From Pontitalea aquivivens (GTDB lineage: Bacteria > Pseudomonadota > Alphaproteobacteria > Rhodobacterales > Rhodobacteraceae), in assembly GCF_046507575.1 (NCBI RefSeq), contig NZ_JBKFEY010000001.1, positions 496,001 to 560,000 of the forward strand: 64,000 nt of DNA, in the 5' to 3' direction. The notes under the pieces are model-generated. The model did no database searches, had not been told where the DNA came from, and saw nothing but the letters and a program-made list of their open reading frames with translations. The translations under genes and the position numbers were made by a program. Numbering within the stretch: the stretch's first letter is position 1; the number at the start of each line of letters is the position of its first letter. This document shows positions 9,174-17,818 of this stretch, piece after piece.

Positions 9174-10469
9174 ATGACCACGAATGCCGAACTGTCCGCC
9201 CGCAAATCCGCCGCTGTCGCGCGCGGTGTTTCCACCCGTGGCATCTATGCCACCCGCGCCGAAAATGCCGAACTGTGGGATGCCGATGGGCGCCGGTTCA
9301 TCGATTTCGCCGCCGGAATCGCGGTGAACAACACCGGGCACCGCCACCCGCGCCTGATGGCGGCGGTGGCCGAACAGGCCCAGGCCTTCACCCATACCTG
9401 TTTCCACGTCGCGCCCTATGAAAGCTATGTCCGGCTGGCCGAACGGCTGAACGCGGCCACGCCCGGCGATTTCGAGAAAAAGACGATGCTGGTCACCACC
9501 GGCGCCGAGGCGGTGGAAAACGCCGTCAAGATGGCGCGGGCCTTTACCGGGCGGTCGGGGGTGATCGCATTCTCGGGCGCCTTCCACGGCCGCACGCTGC
9601 TGGGCATGGCGCTGACCGGCAAGGTCGCGCCCTACAAGAAAGGTTTTGGCGCGATGCCGCCCGAGGTGGCCCATGCCCCCTTCCCGAACGCGCTGCATGG
9701 CGTCAGCGAAGATGAGGCGCTGCGCCATCTGGACCGTCTGTTCGCCTCATCGGTCGATCCTGAACGCGTGGCCGCGATGATCGTCGAGCCGGTGCAGGGC
9801 GAGGGCGGTTTCACCATCGCGCCCTTTGGTTTCCTGCGCCGCCTGCGCGAAATCTGTGACCAGCATGGCATCGTGCTGATCCTGGATGAGGTGCAGGCCG
9901 GCATGGCGCGCACCGGGCGGATGTTCGGTTGCGAACATGCGGGCGTGGTGCCCGATCTGGTGACCATGGCCAAGGGGCTGGCGGGGGGCTTCCCGCTGTC
10001 GGCGGTGACCGGGCGGGCCGAGATCGTCGATGCGCCGAACCCCGGCGGGGTGGGCGGCACCTATGCGGGCAACCCGCTGGCGGTGGCCGCGGCCCATGCC
10101 GTTCTGGATGTGATCGACGAGGAAAAGCTGTGCGAGCGCGCCGATCAGATCGGTGAAAAGATCCGCGCCCGGCTGACCCAGATCGCATCGCGTCAGGGTA
10201 TGGACTGCATCGGCGAGGTGCGGGGTCTGGGCGCGATGAATGCGTTTGAACTGGTGACCGACCGCGCCAGCAACGCCCCCGACGCGGCGCTGACCAGCGC
10301 GATCGTGGCCGAGGCCGAGGCGCGCGGCCTGATCCTTCTGTCCTGCGGCACGCGCTATAACGTGATCCGCCTGCTGCCGCCGCTGACCATTCCGATGGAT
10401 CAGCTGGATGAGGCGCTGGACATCATCGAGGCCTCGATCGAGGCGGCGATGATGAAACAGGCCGCCTGA
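9174..10469 (+). CDS. gabT: 4-aminobutyrate--2-oxoglutarate transaminase (class III, GabT-like)
   Basis: 431 aa class III PLP aminotransferase, very close to E. coli GabT in length and motifs: TTGAEAVENAVKMAR, ILDEVQAGMARTG and the PLP lysine Lys267 in TMAKGLAGGFPLSA. It moves the omega-amino group of GABA (or a homologue such as 5-aminovalerate) to 2-oxoglutarate, giving a semialdehyde and glutamate. GGGAG lies 7 nt before ATG 9174. It opens an operon with an aldehyde dehydrogenase (oxidises the semialdehyde), buk, ptb and a glutamate dehydrogenase that can regenerate 2-oxoglutarate. Divergent from the XRE-cupin regulator. The exact amine donor is inferred. Confidence 0.9.
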   Translation: MTTNAELSARKSAAVARGVSTRGIYATRAENAELWDADGRRFIDFAAGIAVNNTGHRHPRLMAAVAEQAQAFTHTCFHVAPYESYVRLAERLNAATPGDFEKKTMLVTTGAEAVENAVKMARAFTGRSGVIAFSGAFHGRTLLGMALTGKVAPYKKGFGAMPPEVAHAPFPNALHGVSEDEALRHLDRLFASSVDPERVAAMIVEPVQGEGGFTIAPFGFLRRLREICDQHGIVLILDEVQAGMARTGRMFGCEHAGVVPDLVTMAKGLAGGFPLSAVTGRAEIVDAPNPGGVGGTYAGNPLAVAAAHAVLDVIDEEKLCERADQIGEKIRARLTQIASRQGMDCIGEVRGLGAMNAFELVTDRASNAPDAALTSAIVAEAEARGLILLSCGTRYNVIRLLPPLTIPMDQLDEALDIIEASIEAAMMKQAA

Positions 10470-10542
10470 ACCACCCGACCCGAACCCTGTAAAGGCCCGT
10501 GCCGGAGCGATCCGGCGCGTGCCCCTGTCGCCCGGAGGCCCC

Positions 10543-11982
10543 ATGACCCAGCCGCATCTGAACCTTATTGCCGGGGCCTGGTGCCCGGGTGAAACCGCCA
10601 CGATGAACCGCAACCCCTCGGATCTGTCCGATGAAATCGGGCTTTACGCCGCGGGCAATGCCGAGGATGTGGCCCGCGCCGCCGAGGCCGCGGCCCAGGC
10701 GCAGGCTGCCTGGTTTGACGCGGGCCCCCAGCCGCGCGCCGACCTGCTGGATCGCATCGCCACCCTGATCGAGGCGCGTGCCACCGAAATCGGCACGATG
10801 CTGGCGCGCGAAGAGGGCAAGATCCTGCCCGAGGCGGTGGCCGAAACCCGCCGCGCGGCGCAGATCTTCCGGTTTTTCGCGGGCGAGGCGCTGCGCATCC
10901 CCGGCCAGGCGCTGGCCTCGGTCCGGGCGGGCGTGGATGTCGAGATCACGCGCGAACCGCTGGGCGTTGTCGGGCTGATCACGCCCTGGAACTTTCCCAT
11001 CGCGATCCCGGCCTGGAAAATCGCGCCGGCGCTGGCTTATGGCAATGCGGTGGTGCTGAAGCCCGCCGATCTGACGCCGGGGACCGCGCATCTGCTGGCG
11101 CGGATCATCCATGAGGCGGGTTGCCCCGCGGGCGTGTTCAATCTGGTCATGGGGCCGGGCAGCACGGTCGGTGCGGCGATGCTGGATCATCCGCTGATCG
11201 GCGGGATTTCGTTCACCGGATCGGTGCCCACCGGGCGCATGATCGCGCGCCGCGCGGCCGAGCAGATGAAGAAGGTGCAGCTGGAAATGGGCGGCAAGAA
11301 CCCGATGGTGGTTCTGGACGATGCCGATCTGGCCACCGCCGTGTCCGTCTGCCTGAACGGCGCGTTCTTTTCCACCGGCCAGCGTTGCACCGCCTCGTCG
11401 CGGCTGATCGTGCAGGCGGGCATCCATGACGCCTTTGTCGCGGAACTGGCCCGTCAGGCCGCCGCGCTGCGCGTGGGCCCCGCGCTGGACAGTGCCAGCC
11501 AGATCGGCCCCGTCGCCAGCCTGTCGCAGCTGGAGGGCAACCTGTCCTATGTCGGCCTGGCCGGCGACGAGGGCTGCGAGGTGTTGGGCGGCGAGCGGCT
11601 GAATGGCCCGACCGAGGGATTCTTCCAGCGCCCCGCGCTGTTCGTGGGGGCAAGCAACACCATGCGGGTCGCGCGTGAGGAAATCTTTGGCCCCTGCGCC
11701 ACCGTCATCAAGGTCGCCGATTTCGACGAGGCGCTGGCCGTGGCCAATGACAGCGACTTTGGCCTGTCCGCCGGGATCTGCACCAGTTCGCTGCGCCATG
11801 CGCGCGCGTTCAGGCGTCATGCACAGGCGGGCATGGTGATGGTGAACCTGCCCACCGCGGGGGTGGATTACCACGTCCCCTTCGGCGGGCGGAAGGGGTC
11901 CAGCCTGGGCCCGCGCGAACAGGGCAGCCATGCGGCCGAATTCTATACCACAGTGAAAACCGCCTACAGCTTTGCGGGCTGA
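10543..11982 (+). CDS. NAD(P)-dependent semialdehyde dehydrogenase (ALDH superfamily)
   Basis: 479 aa non-acylating aldehyde dehydrogenase. General base Glu248 in LEMGGKNP and nucleophile Cys282 in GQRCTAS are 34 residues apart, as in the family; the cofactor loop ITPWNFPI and SFTGSVPTG are intact. The ending FGGRKGSSLGPREQG resembles 2-oxoglutarate semialdehyde and succinate semialdehyde dehydrogenases. CGGAGG sits 3 nt before ATG 10543; an ATG 24 nt upstream has no ribosome site. Downstream of gabT, so most likely oxidises the semialdehyde it makes to a dicarboxylate such as succinate or glutarate. Confidence 0.85.
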   Translation: MTQPHLNLIAGAWCPGETATMNRNPSDLSDEIGLYAAGNAEDVARAAEAAAQAQAAWFDAGPQPRADLLDRIATLIEARATEIGTMLAREEGKILPEAVAETRRAAQIFRFFAGEALRIPGQALASVRAGVDVEITREPLGVVGLITPWNFPIAIPAWKIAPALAYGNAVVLKPADLTPGTAHLLARIIHEAGCPAGVFNLVMGPGSTVGAAMLDHPLIGGISFTGSVPTGRMIARRAAEQMKKVQLEMGGKNPMVVLDDADLATAVSVCLNGAFFSTGQRCTASSRLIVQAGIHDAFVAELARQAAALRVGPALDSASQIGPVASLSQLEGNLSYVGLAGDEGCEVLGGERLNGPTEGFFQRPALFVGASNTMRVAREEIFGPCATVIKVADFDEALAVANDSDFGLSAGICTSSLRHARAFRRHAQAGMVMVNLPTAGVDYHVPFGGRKGSSLGPREQGSHAAEFYTTVKTAYSFAG

Positions 11983-11985
11983 GCC

Positions 11986-13089
11986 ATGGATCTGATCCTG
12001 ACGATCAACCCCGGCACCACCACGACCCGGGTGGGCCTGTTCGCGCCCGACGGCGCCGGGGTGCGCCCGGTGCATGAGGCGACGATCGAACATGATGAAA
12101 CGGTGATGGCGGGCTTTGCCGCCATCGCCGATCAGCTGGGCTATCGCGCGGCCTGCCTGCGCGATTTTCTGGACGCGCATCTGAACGGCGCGCGGTTGGT
12201 GGCGGTCGCCGGGCGCGGCGGGATGCTGTCGCCGGTGCCGGCGGGGGTGATCGGGGTCTGCCCCGATCTGGTGGCGTTCGCGCTGCACACGCCGCGCCAT
12301 CACCATGCCTCGAACCTGGGCGCGCCGCTGGCCCATGCCATCGCGGCGCAGGCGGGATGCCCGGCCTATGTCGTCGATCCGGTCAGCGTGGATGAACTGC
12401 CCGCAGTGGCGCGCGTCTCGGGCTGCCCCGACATCGCGCGCTTTTCCTTCGTGCATGCGCTGAACATCCGCGCCTGCGGGCGGCGGCTGGCGGCGGAACT
12501 GGGCAAGCCTTTCGCGCAGACGAATGCCGTGGTGGCGCATATGGGCGCGGGCTTTTCCATCGCCGCGCTGCGTGGCGGGCGCATCGTGGACAGCACGAAC
12601 CGGATGGAAAATTCCCCCTTCACGCCTGAACGCGCCGGGGGGCTGCCGCCGATTCCCTTGATTGAGCTGTGTTTTTCCGGTCGCTATGACAAGGGTACGC
12701 TGATGAAGCGGCTGTACGGTCAGGGCGGGGTCTTTGCCTATCTGGGCACCAAGGACATCCGCAAGGCCGAAGCCATGGCCGCGGCTGGCGATGCGCGCGC
12801 CGATCTGGTGCTGGAGGCGATGGTCTATCAGACCGCCAAGGCGATCGGCGCGATGGCCGCGGTGCTGGATTTCCGCGCCGATGCGCTGGTGCTGACCGGG
12901 GGCGTTGCCCATTCCGCGCGGATCACGCAGGCCCTGGCCGACCGCTGCGGTGCGCTGGCGCCGATCCGTCTCTATCCGGGGTCGGATGAATCGCGCGCCC
13001 TGGCCGAAGGCGCCGCCCGTGTCCTGTCGGGGGCCGAGGCGGCGATGCGCTGGCCCGTCACCCTGACGGCCGGGGCGTTGCCATGGTGA
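11986..13089 (+). CDS. buk: Butyrate kinase family protein
   Basis: 367 aa ASKHA-fold acyl kinase; butyrate kinases are about 355-360 aa. Visible motifs are the phosphate-1 loop INPGTTTTRVGLF (6-18), AGRGG, HMGAGFSIAALRGG and LTGGVAHSARI. The family interconverts a short-chain carboxylate plus ATP and the acyl phosphate. It starts 3 nt after the aldehyde dehydrogenase stop and overlaps ptb by 7 bp, so the pair is co-translated. Together Buk and Ptb could activate the acid made by the preceding enzyme to its CoA ester, or recover ATP in the opposite direction. Direction and substrate are inference. Confidence 0.87.
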   Translation: MDLILTINPGTTTTRVGLFAPDGAGVRPVHEATIEHDETVMAGFAAIADQLGYRAACLRDFLDAHLNGARLVAVAGRGGMLSPVPAGVIGVCPDLVAFALHTPRHHHASNLGAPLAHAIAAQAGCPAYVVDPVSVDELPAVARVSGCPDIARFSFVHALNIRACGRRLAAELGKPFAQTNAVVAHMGAGFSIAALRGGRIVDSTNRMENSPFTPERAGGLPPIPLIELCFSGRYDKGTLMKRLYGQGGVFAYLGTKDIRKAEAMAAAGDARADLVLEAMVYQTAKAIGAMAAVLDFRADALVLTGGVAHSARITQALADRCGALAPIRLYPGSDESRALAEGAARVLSGAEAAMRWPVTLTAGALPW

Positions 13090-14003
13090 TCCGCAGCTTT
13101 GCCGCCCTGCGCGCGGCCATGGCCGCCCGCCCGCCGCTGGATCTGGCCGTGGCGGGGGGCGATGATGCCAATGTTCTGGCTGGTGTGATCGCGGGGTTTG
13201 AGGCGGGGTTGGTCGCCACCGCCGCGATTTCGGGGGATGCGGGCCGGATCGCGGCGGCGCTGCCTGCGGCCTTGCGCGACCGCATCCGCCTGTTGCCCGC
13301 CGAAACCCCCGCCGCCTGCGCCGCCGCCGCCGTGGCGGAATTGCGCGCGGGGCGGGCGCGGGTGCTGATGAAGGGTCATGTGGACAGCGCGGCCTATTTG
13401 CGCGCGGTGGTCGACCGCGACGCGGGCATCCGTGGCAGCGGTATCCTGTCGAACCTGACGCTGGCCGAAATGCCCTCGGTTCCGCGGCTGATCGGGGCGA
13501 CCGACAATGGCATCATCCCCGCGCCGACGCTGGATCAGAAACGCGCGATCGTGCTGAACGCGCTGCCGCTGTTTCGCGGGCTGGGGCTGGATCAGGTCCG
13601 GGTGGCAGCGATCGCGGCATCGGAAAAGGTCAGCGACCGCCAGCCTGCCACCGGGGATGCCGCCGCGCTGGCCGCGATGGCGCAGGCGGGCGATCTGCCG
13701 GGGCTGATCATCGACGGGCCCTTCGGCTATGACGTGGCGATCAGCCGCGCCGCGGCCGAGGCCAAGGGCCTGGGTGGTTCGGATGTGGCGGGGCAGGCGG
13801 ATCTGATCCTGTTTCCCAATATCGAGGCCGCCAATGCCACGGCCAAGGCCTGGAAGCTGCATGGCCAGGCGCAGACCGGCAGTCTGGTGCTGGGCGCGGC
13901 GGCGCCGGTGCTTTTGAATTCGCGCGCCGATGGGCCGGACCGGCGGGTGATCGGACTGATCATGGCGCATTGCGTTCTGGCAGGGCAGGCCGCGCCGGCC
14001 TGA
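13083..14003 (+). CDS. ptb: Phosphate butyryltransferase (phosphate acyltransferase family)
   Basis: 306 aa member of the phosphate acetyl/butyryltransferase family, of Ptb size. Recognisable stretches are LMKGHVDSAAYLRAV, SNLTLAEMPS, ASEKVSDRQPAT and IIDGPFGYDVAIS, all typical of Ptb. It exchanges acyl phosphate and acyl-CoA and is translationally coupled to buk. Ptb-Buk pairs are classic in butyrate fermenters; finding one inside an omega-amino acid operon of an alphaproteobacterium is uncommon. Confidence 0.88.
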   Translation: MVIRSFAALRAAMAARPPLDLAVAGGDDANVLAGVIAGFEAGLVATAAISGDAGRIAAALPAALRDRIRLLPAETPAACAAAAVAELRAGRARVLMKGHVDSAAYLRAVVDRDAGIRGSGILSNLTLAEMPSVPRLIGATDNGIIPAPTLDQKRAIVLNALPLFRGLGLDQVRVAAIAASEKVSDRQPATGDAAALAAMAQAGDLPGLIIDGPFGYDVAISRAAAEAKGLGGSDVAGQADLILFPNIEAANATAKAWKLHGQAQTGSLVLGAAAPVLLNSRADGPDRRVIGLIMAHCVLAGQAAPA

Positions 14004-14024
14004 CATGCAGCCACATGCCACGCG

Positions 14025-14046
14025 CGGGGGCCCCATCCGGCCCCCG
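14025..14046 (+). other. GC-rich hairpin in the ptb-gdh gap
   Basis: CGGGGGCC pairs with GGCCCCCG around a short loop, 22 nt after the ptb stop. No T-run follows, so it is more likely an mRNA-stabilising or processing element within the operon than a terminator. Confidence 0.4.
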
Positions 14047-14081
14047 GCTGACCCCAGTTTCCAAACCCCAACAGGTGATCC

Positions 14082-15503
14082 ATGCCGAACCTTTCCTTCC
14101 GCGATTCTGTCGATGTCATGTTCCGCCGGGCGGCGGCGCTGCTGGACCTGTCGCCGGGTCTTGAAGAAAAGATCCGGGTCTGCAATTCGACCTACACCGT
14201 GCGCTTCGGGGTGCGGCTGCGCGGGCAGATCCACACCTTCACCGGCTATCGATCGGTGCATTCGGAACATATGGAGCCGGTCAAGGGCGGCATCCGTTAT
14301 GCGATGGGCGTGAACCAGGATGAGGTCGAGGCGCTGGCCGCGCTGATGACCTATAAATGCGCGCTGGTGGAAACCCCCTTCGGCGGATCGAAGGGTGGCC
14401 TGTGCATCGATCCGCGCGACTGGGAACCGCATGAACTGGAACAGATCACACGCCGCTTTACCTATGAACTGGCCAAGCGCGGCCTGATCAGCCCCAGCCA
14501 GAACGTGCCCGCCCCCGACATGGGCACGGGCGAGCGCGAAATGGCCTGGATGGCGGACCAGTATGCGCGCATGTTCACCACCGACATCAACGCCCATGCC
14601 TGCGTCACCGGCAAGCCCTTGAACGCGGGCGGCATCGTTGGCCGGGTCGAGGCGACGGGGCGGGGCGTGCAATATGCCTTGCGCGAATTCTTCCGCCACC
14701 CGGCGGATGTGGCGCGCGCGGGTCTTTCGGGCGATCTGGACGGCAAGCGCATCGTGGTGCAGGGGCTGGGCAATGTGGGCAGCCATGCCGCGCGGTTCCT
14801 GGCGCAGGAAGACGGGGCCCGGATCATCTGCGTGGTGGAACGCGACGGCGCGGTCAGGAATGACGCGGGGCTGGATATTCCCGCGCTGATCGAGCATCTG
14901 CGCGCCACCGGGGGCGTCAAGGGCTTTGCCGGCGGCGGCTTTACCCCCGACGGCGCGGCCGCGCTGGAAACGCCCTGCGACATCCTGATCCCGGCGGCGA
15001 TGGAGGCTGCGATCCACGAAGGCAACGCCGCGCGGATCGGCGCGCAGCTGATCCTTGAGGCAGCCAACGGCCCCGTCACCGCCGCAGCCGACCAGATCCT
15101 GCGCGATCGCGGCGTGGTGATCATCCCCGATCTTTACGCCAATGCCGGCGGGGTGACGGTGTCCTATTTCGAATGGGTCAAGAATCTGTCGCACATTCCC
15201 TTTGGCCGGATGCAGCGCCGCCATGAAGAGGCGCGCAACCAGATGCTGGTGAACGAGCTGGAACGGCTGAGCGCGGACAAGGGCCTGGGCTGGACCCTGT
15301 CGCCGGGTTTCAAGCGCGACTTCCTGAACGGGGCATCGGAACTGGAACTGGTGCGATCGGGGCTGGATGACACGATGCGCGCGGCCTATCAGGCGATGCG
15401 GGCGCTGTGGCATGATGACCCGCGTGTGGGCGATCTGCGCACCGCGGCCTATTGCATCGCGATCCGCCGTGTGGCCGAGGCCTATCGGTCCAAGGGGCTG
15501 TAA
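14082..15503 (+). CDS. Glu/Leu/Phe/Val dehydrogenase (glutamate dehydrogenase)
   Basis: 473 aa amino acid dehydrogenase. Conserved residues are visible: Lys68 in EPVKGGIRY, Lys92 in YKCALV, catalytic Lys104 in GGSKGG and Asp146 in PAPDMGTG, followed by the dinucleotide fold signature GLGNVGS. It deaminates glutamate to 2-oxoglutarate with NAD(P)+ or works in reverse. As last gene of the gabT operon, its likely job is to regenerate the amino acceptor used by the transaminase and release ammonium. The family also contains leucine and valine dehydrogenases; the N-terminal half and context favour glutamate. Confidence 0.88.
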   Translation: MPNLSFRDSVDVMFRRAAALLDLSPGLEEKIRVCNSTYTVRFGVRLRGQIHTFTGYRSVHSEHMEPVKGGIRYAMGVNQDEVEALAALMTYKCALVETPFGGSKGGLCIDPRDWEPHELEQITRRFTYELAKRGLISPSQNVPAPDMGTGEREMAWMADQYARMFTTDINAHACVTGKPLNAGGIVGRVEATGRGVQYALREFFRHPADVARAGLSGDLDGKRIVVQGLGNVGSHAARFLAQEDGARIICVVERDGAVRNDAGLDIPALIEHLRATGGVKGFAGGGFTPDGAAALETPCDILIPAAMEAAIHEGNAARIGAQLILEAANGPVTAAADQILRDRGVVIIPDLYANAGGVTVSYFEWVKNLSHIPFGRMQRRHEEARNQMLVNELERLSADKGLGWTLSPGFKRDFLNGASELELVRSGLDDTMRAAYQAMRALWHDDPRVGDLRTAAYCIAIRRVAEAYRSKGL

Positions 15504-15527
15504 GGTCCCGCGCCGGGGGCGGCGGGC

Positions 15528-16043
15528 TTAGCCGTCCCCGTCCGCCGCGCCGGATGGGGCGTCCGATGCCGGGTCTGCCGGGATTTCGGGCAGGTGCAGC
15601 GGCGCGCGGCTGCGGGTGTTACCGGCGGCGACGGCCTTGTGCAGCAGCCGCAGGAAGGTGGCGCGTTCCTTGTCGGTCAGCCCGTCCAGCAATTCCGCCT
15701 GCATCACCCGGACCCCGGGCTCGATCCGGTCCAGCAAGGCCCGCCCCCCGGGGCTGAGCGTCAGGACGCGGGCGCGGCGGTCGCGGCGGCTGATCTTGCG
15801 CTGCACGAAGCCCTTGGCGACCAGCCGGTCCACCGCGCCGCCGATCGTCACCCGGTCATGCGCCACCAGCCCCGACAGGCTGGCCTGATCCAGACCCGGA
15901 TAATCCACCAGCGCCACCAGGCAGGCATATTGCACCGGGGTGATGTCCTCGCCCAGCCGGGCCATGCGATCGGCAAAGATCGAGGTGGATATCTGGTGCA
16001 GGCGCCGGGCCAGATGGCCCGGTGAATCGTGCAGCGCAAGCAT
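15528..16043 (-). CDS. MarR-family transcriptional regulator
   Basis: 171 aa winged-helix protein. The DNA-binding core spans about residues 30-100 (TPVQYACLVALVDYPG, then LSGLVAHDRVTIGGAVDRLVAKGFVQR as the recognition helix and wing region, then RDRRARVLTLSPGG). GGAGG sits 4 nt before ATG 16043; a GTG 33 nt upstream lacks a site. It is divergent from a FAH-family hydrolase at 16250, so it probably responds to an aromatic compound and represses that gene, as many MarR proteins do. Confidence 0.87.
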   Translation of the reverse strand: MLALHDSPGHLARRLHQISTSIFADRMARLGEDITPVQYACLVALVDYPGLDQASLSGLVAHDRVTIGGAVDRLVAKGFVQRKISRRDRRARVLTLSPGGRALLDRIEPGVRVMQAELLDGLTDKERATFLRLLHKAVAAGNTRSRAPLHLPEIPADPASDAPSGAADGDG

Positions 16044-16124
16044 GCTGCCTCCTTGTCGGTTGGCACGGGCCGCCACAGCCCGGCATCATGATTTCTCGCC
16101 GATTTGTCATGCGATGCGCAAGGG

Positions 16125-16160
16125 GGCGTTCCGGGCGGCGTTCCGGGCGGCGTTCCGGGG
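16125..16160 (+). repeat. Three tandem 12-bp repeats
   Basis: GGCGTTCCGGGC is repeated at 16125, 16137 and 16149 (last base changed) in the gap between the MarR start and the FAH gene. Probably replication slippage; possible effect on the divergent promoter is not known. Confidence 0.8.
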
Positions 16161-16249
16161 GCGGATTTGCTGCCCGCCGGGGCTTGGCATCGGGCGTGCG
16201 CTGGCGCAGGATGCCCGCGTCCGCCAGACCAGCACGACAGGAACGCCCG

Positions 16250-16948
16250 ATGCAAGATCTGCTGTTTGCCCCCCCCGCGCCGCGCACCGTTCCGGTGCGG
16301 GGCACAGGCGCGTTGTTTCCCGTTCACCGGATCTTTTGCGTGGGGCGCAACTATGCCGATCACGCCCGCGAGATGGGCGCCGAGGTGGACCGCGAGGCGC
16401 CGTTCTATTTCCTGAAGGCGCCGCATGCGGTGGAATTGTCGGGTGCGGTGCAGCCCTATCCGCCGGGCACGGCCGATTATCAGCACGAAATGGAACTGGT
16501 CGTGGCGATCGGCGCGCCCGCGTTTCGCGCGACCCCGGCCCAGGCGCGCGCGGCGGTCTTTGGTTATGCGGCGGGGCTGGACATGACGCGCCGCGATCTG
16601 CAGGCGGCGGCCAAGGACAAGCGCCGCCCCTGGGACACGGGCAAGGATTTCGAGGGCGCCGCCGTGATCGCCCCGATCACCCGGGCCGAGGATTTCGGCG
16701 CCCCGGGCGCGCGGGCGATCACGCTGCGGGTCAATGGCGCGCTGCGCCAGGCGGGGCATCTGTCGGACATGGTCCGGGGGGTGGACGATCTGATCTGCCA
16801 TCTGTCCACGCTGTATCATCTGGGGCCCGGCGATCTTCTCTATACCGGTACGCCGGCGGGCGTGGGCGCGGTGCAGCCCGGCGATGTGATCGACGGCGTG
16901 ATCGAGGGGCTGGACCCGGTGCGCCTGACGGTTGGTCCGGCAGAGTGA
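16250..16948 (+). CDS. Fumarylacetoacetate hydrolase (FAH) family protein, fumarylpyruvate hydrolase-like
   Basis: 232 aa, the size of single-domain FAH hydrolases such as fumarylpyruvate hydrolase (NagK). Visible family motifs are FCVGRNYADHAREMG, the metal ligands in HEMELVV, YAAGLDMTRRD, and LLYTGTPAGVG near the end. These enzymes use Mg2+ to split a C-C bond in 3-oxo acids from aromatic ring cleavage (gentisate or homogentisate pathways). The frame is open upstream, but ATG 16250 preceded by AGGAA gives the family N-terminus. No other aromatic pathway gene is nearby, so the substrate is not settled. Confidence 0.87.
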   Translation: MQDLLFAPPAPRTVPVRGTGALFPVHRIFCVGRNYADHAREMGAEVDREAPFYFLKAPHAVELSGAVQPYPPGTADYQHEMELVVAIGAPAFRATPAQARAAVFGYAAGLDMTRRDLQAAAKDKRRPWDTGKDFEGAAVIAPITRAEDFGAPGARAITLRVNGALRQAGHLSDMVRGVDDLICHLSTLYHLGPGDLLYTGTPAGVGAVQPGDVIDGVIEGLDPVRLTVGPAE

Positions 16949-17068
16949 GGCGCGCGATATCGGCCCCCATCGCATCGCGCGCCCTTGCAGGCCCCGGATC
17001 GCGACACTAAGACTCCGGTAAAGTTCTGGGGCTATGGATTTCACGAGACAGCGGAAGAGGCAGGCGCG

Positions 17069-17698
17069 ATGAGAGACCCGATTGATCTGTACATGAACAC
17101 GCTCGTGCCGATGGTGGTCGAGCAGACCAGCCGCGGCGAACGCGCCTATGACATCTATTCGCGGCTGCTGAAGGAACGCATCATCTTTCTGGCCGGCCCC
17201 GTGCATGACGGCATGTCGACGCTGATCTGCGCGCAGCTTCTGTTCCTTGAGGCGGAAAATCCGTCCAAGGAAATCGCCATGTATATCAACAGCCCCGGCG
17301 GGGTCGTGACCAGCGGCCTGTCGATCTATGACACGATGCAATACATCCGGCCCAAGGTTTCGACGCTGGTGATCGGGCAGGCGGCATCCATGGGCAGCCT
17401 GCTGCTGACGGCGGGGGAAAAGGGAATGCGCTTTTCGCTGCCCAACAGCCGCGTGATGGTGCACCAGCCCTCGGGCGGGTATCAGGGGCAGGCGACGGAC
17501 ATCATGATCCACGCCCAGGAAACCCAGAAGCTGAAGAATCGCCTGAACGAGATCTATGTGCGCCATACCGGCCAGGATCTGGCCACGGTCGAGGCGGCGC
17601 TGGAACGCGACAATTTCATGTCGGCCGAACAGGCCAGGGACTGGGGCCTGATCGACGAGATCCTGGAAAGCCGGGGCAAGGCCGAAGCGGAAAAGTGA
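17069..17698 (+). CDS. clpP: ATP-dependent Clp protease proteolytic subunit
   Basis: 209 aa serine protease forming the ClpP tetradecamer. The catalytic triad is intact: Ser107 (GQAASMGS), His132 (MVHQPSGG), Asp181 (ERDNFMS), with spacings of 25 and 49 as in E. coli. The start at 17069 yields the usual alphaproteobacterial N-terminus with MNTLVPMVVEQTSRGERAYDIY. It is followed 120 bp downstream by clpX, its unfoldase partner, the conserved order. The 120-bp gap suggests clpX may also have its own promoter. Confidence 0.97.
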   Translation: MRDPIDLYMNTLVPMVVEQTSRGERAYDIYSRLLKERIIFLAGPVHDGMSTLICAQLLFLEAENPSKEIAMYINSPGGVVTSGLSIYDTMQYIRPKVSTLVIGQAASMGSLLLTAGEKGMRFSLPNSRVMVHQPSGGYQGQATDIMIHAQETQKLKNRLNEIYVRHTGQDLATVEAALERDNFMSAEQARDWGLIDEILESRGKAEAEK

Positions 17699-17818
17699 TC
17701 GCCGGGGCGATGCCCGTGGCGTCATTTTGACATTGTGATGAAGGTAGGGCTGTCCTAGACTTTCACGGACAGCCCAAGACAGGCCCCGGCTCGCGCCGGG
17801 CCAGCCCAGAGGAAGACG

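Noticed and set aside
10423..12912. 829-codon open frame opposite gabT operon genes
   Set aside because: Crosses several real genes (aldehyde dehydrogenase, buk) and has no recognisable family; an antisense artefact of high GC.
12972..15413. 813-codon open frame opposite ptb and glutamate dehydrogenase
   Set aside because: Same kind of antisense artefact; composition unlike a protein.
17727..17761. TTGACA followed by TAGACT before clpX as a promoter
   Set aside because: The spacer is 23 nt, too long for a sigma70-type promoter, so not listed as a feature.
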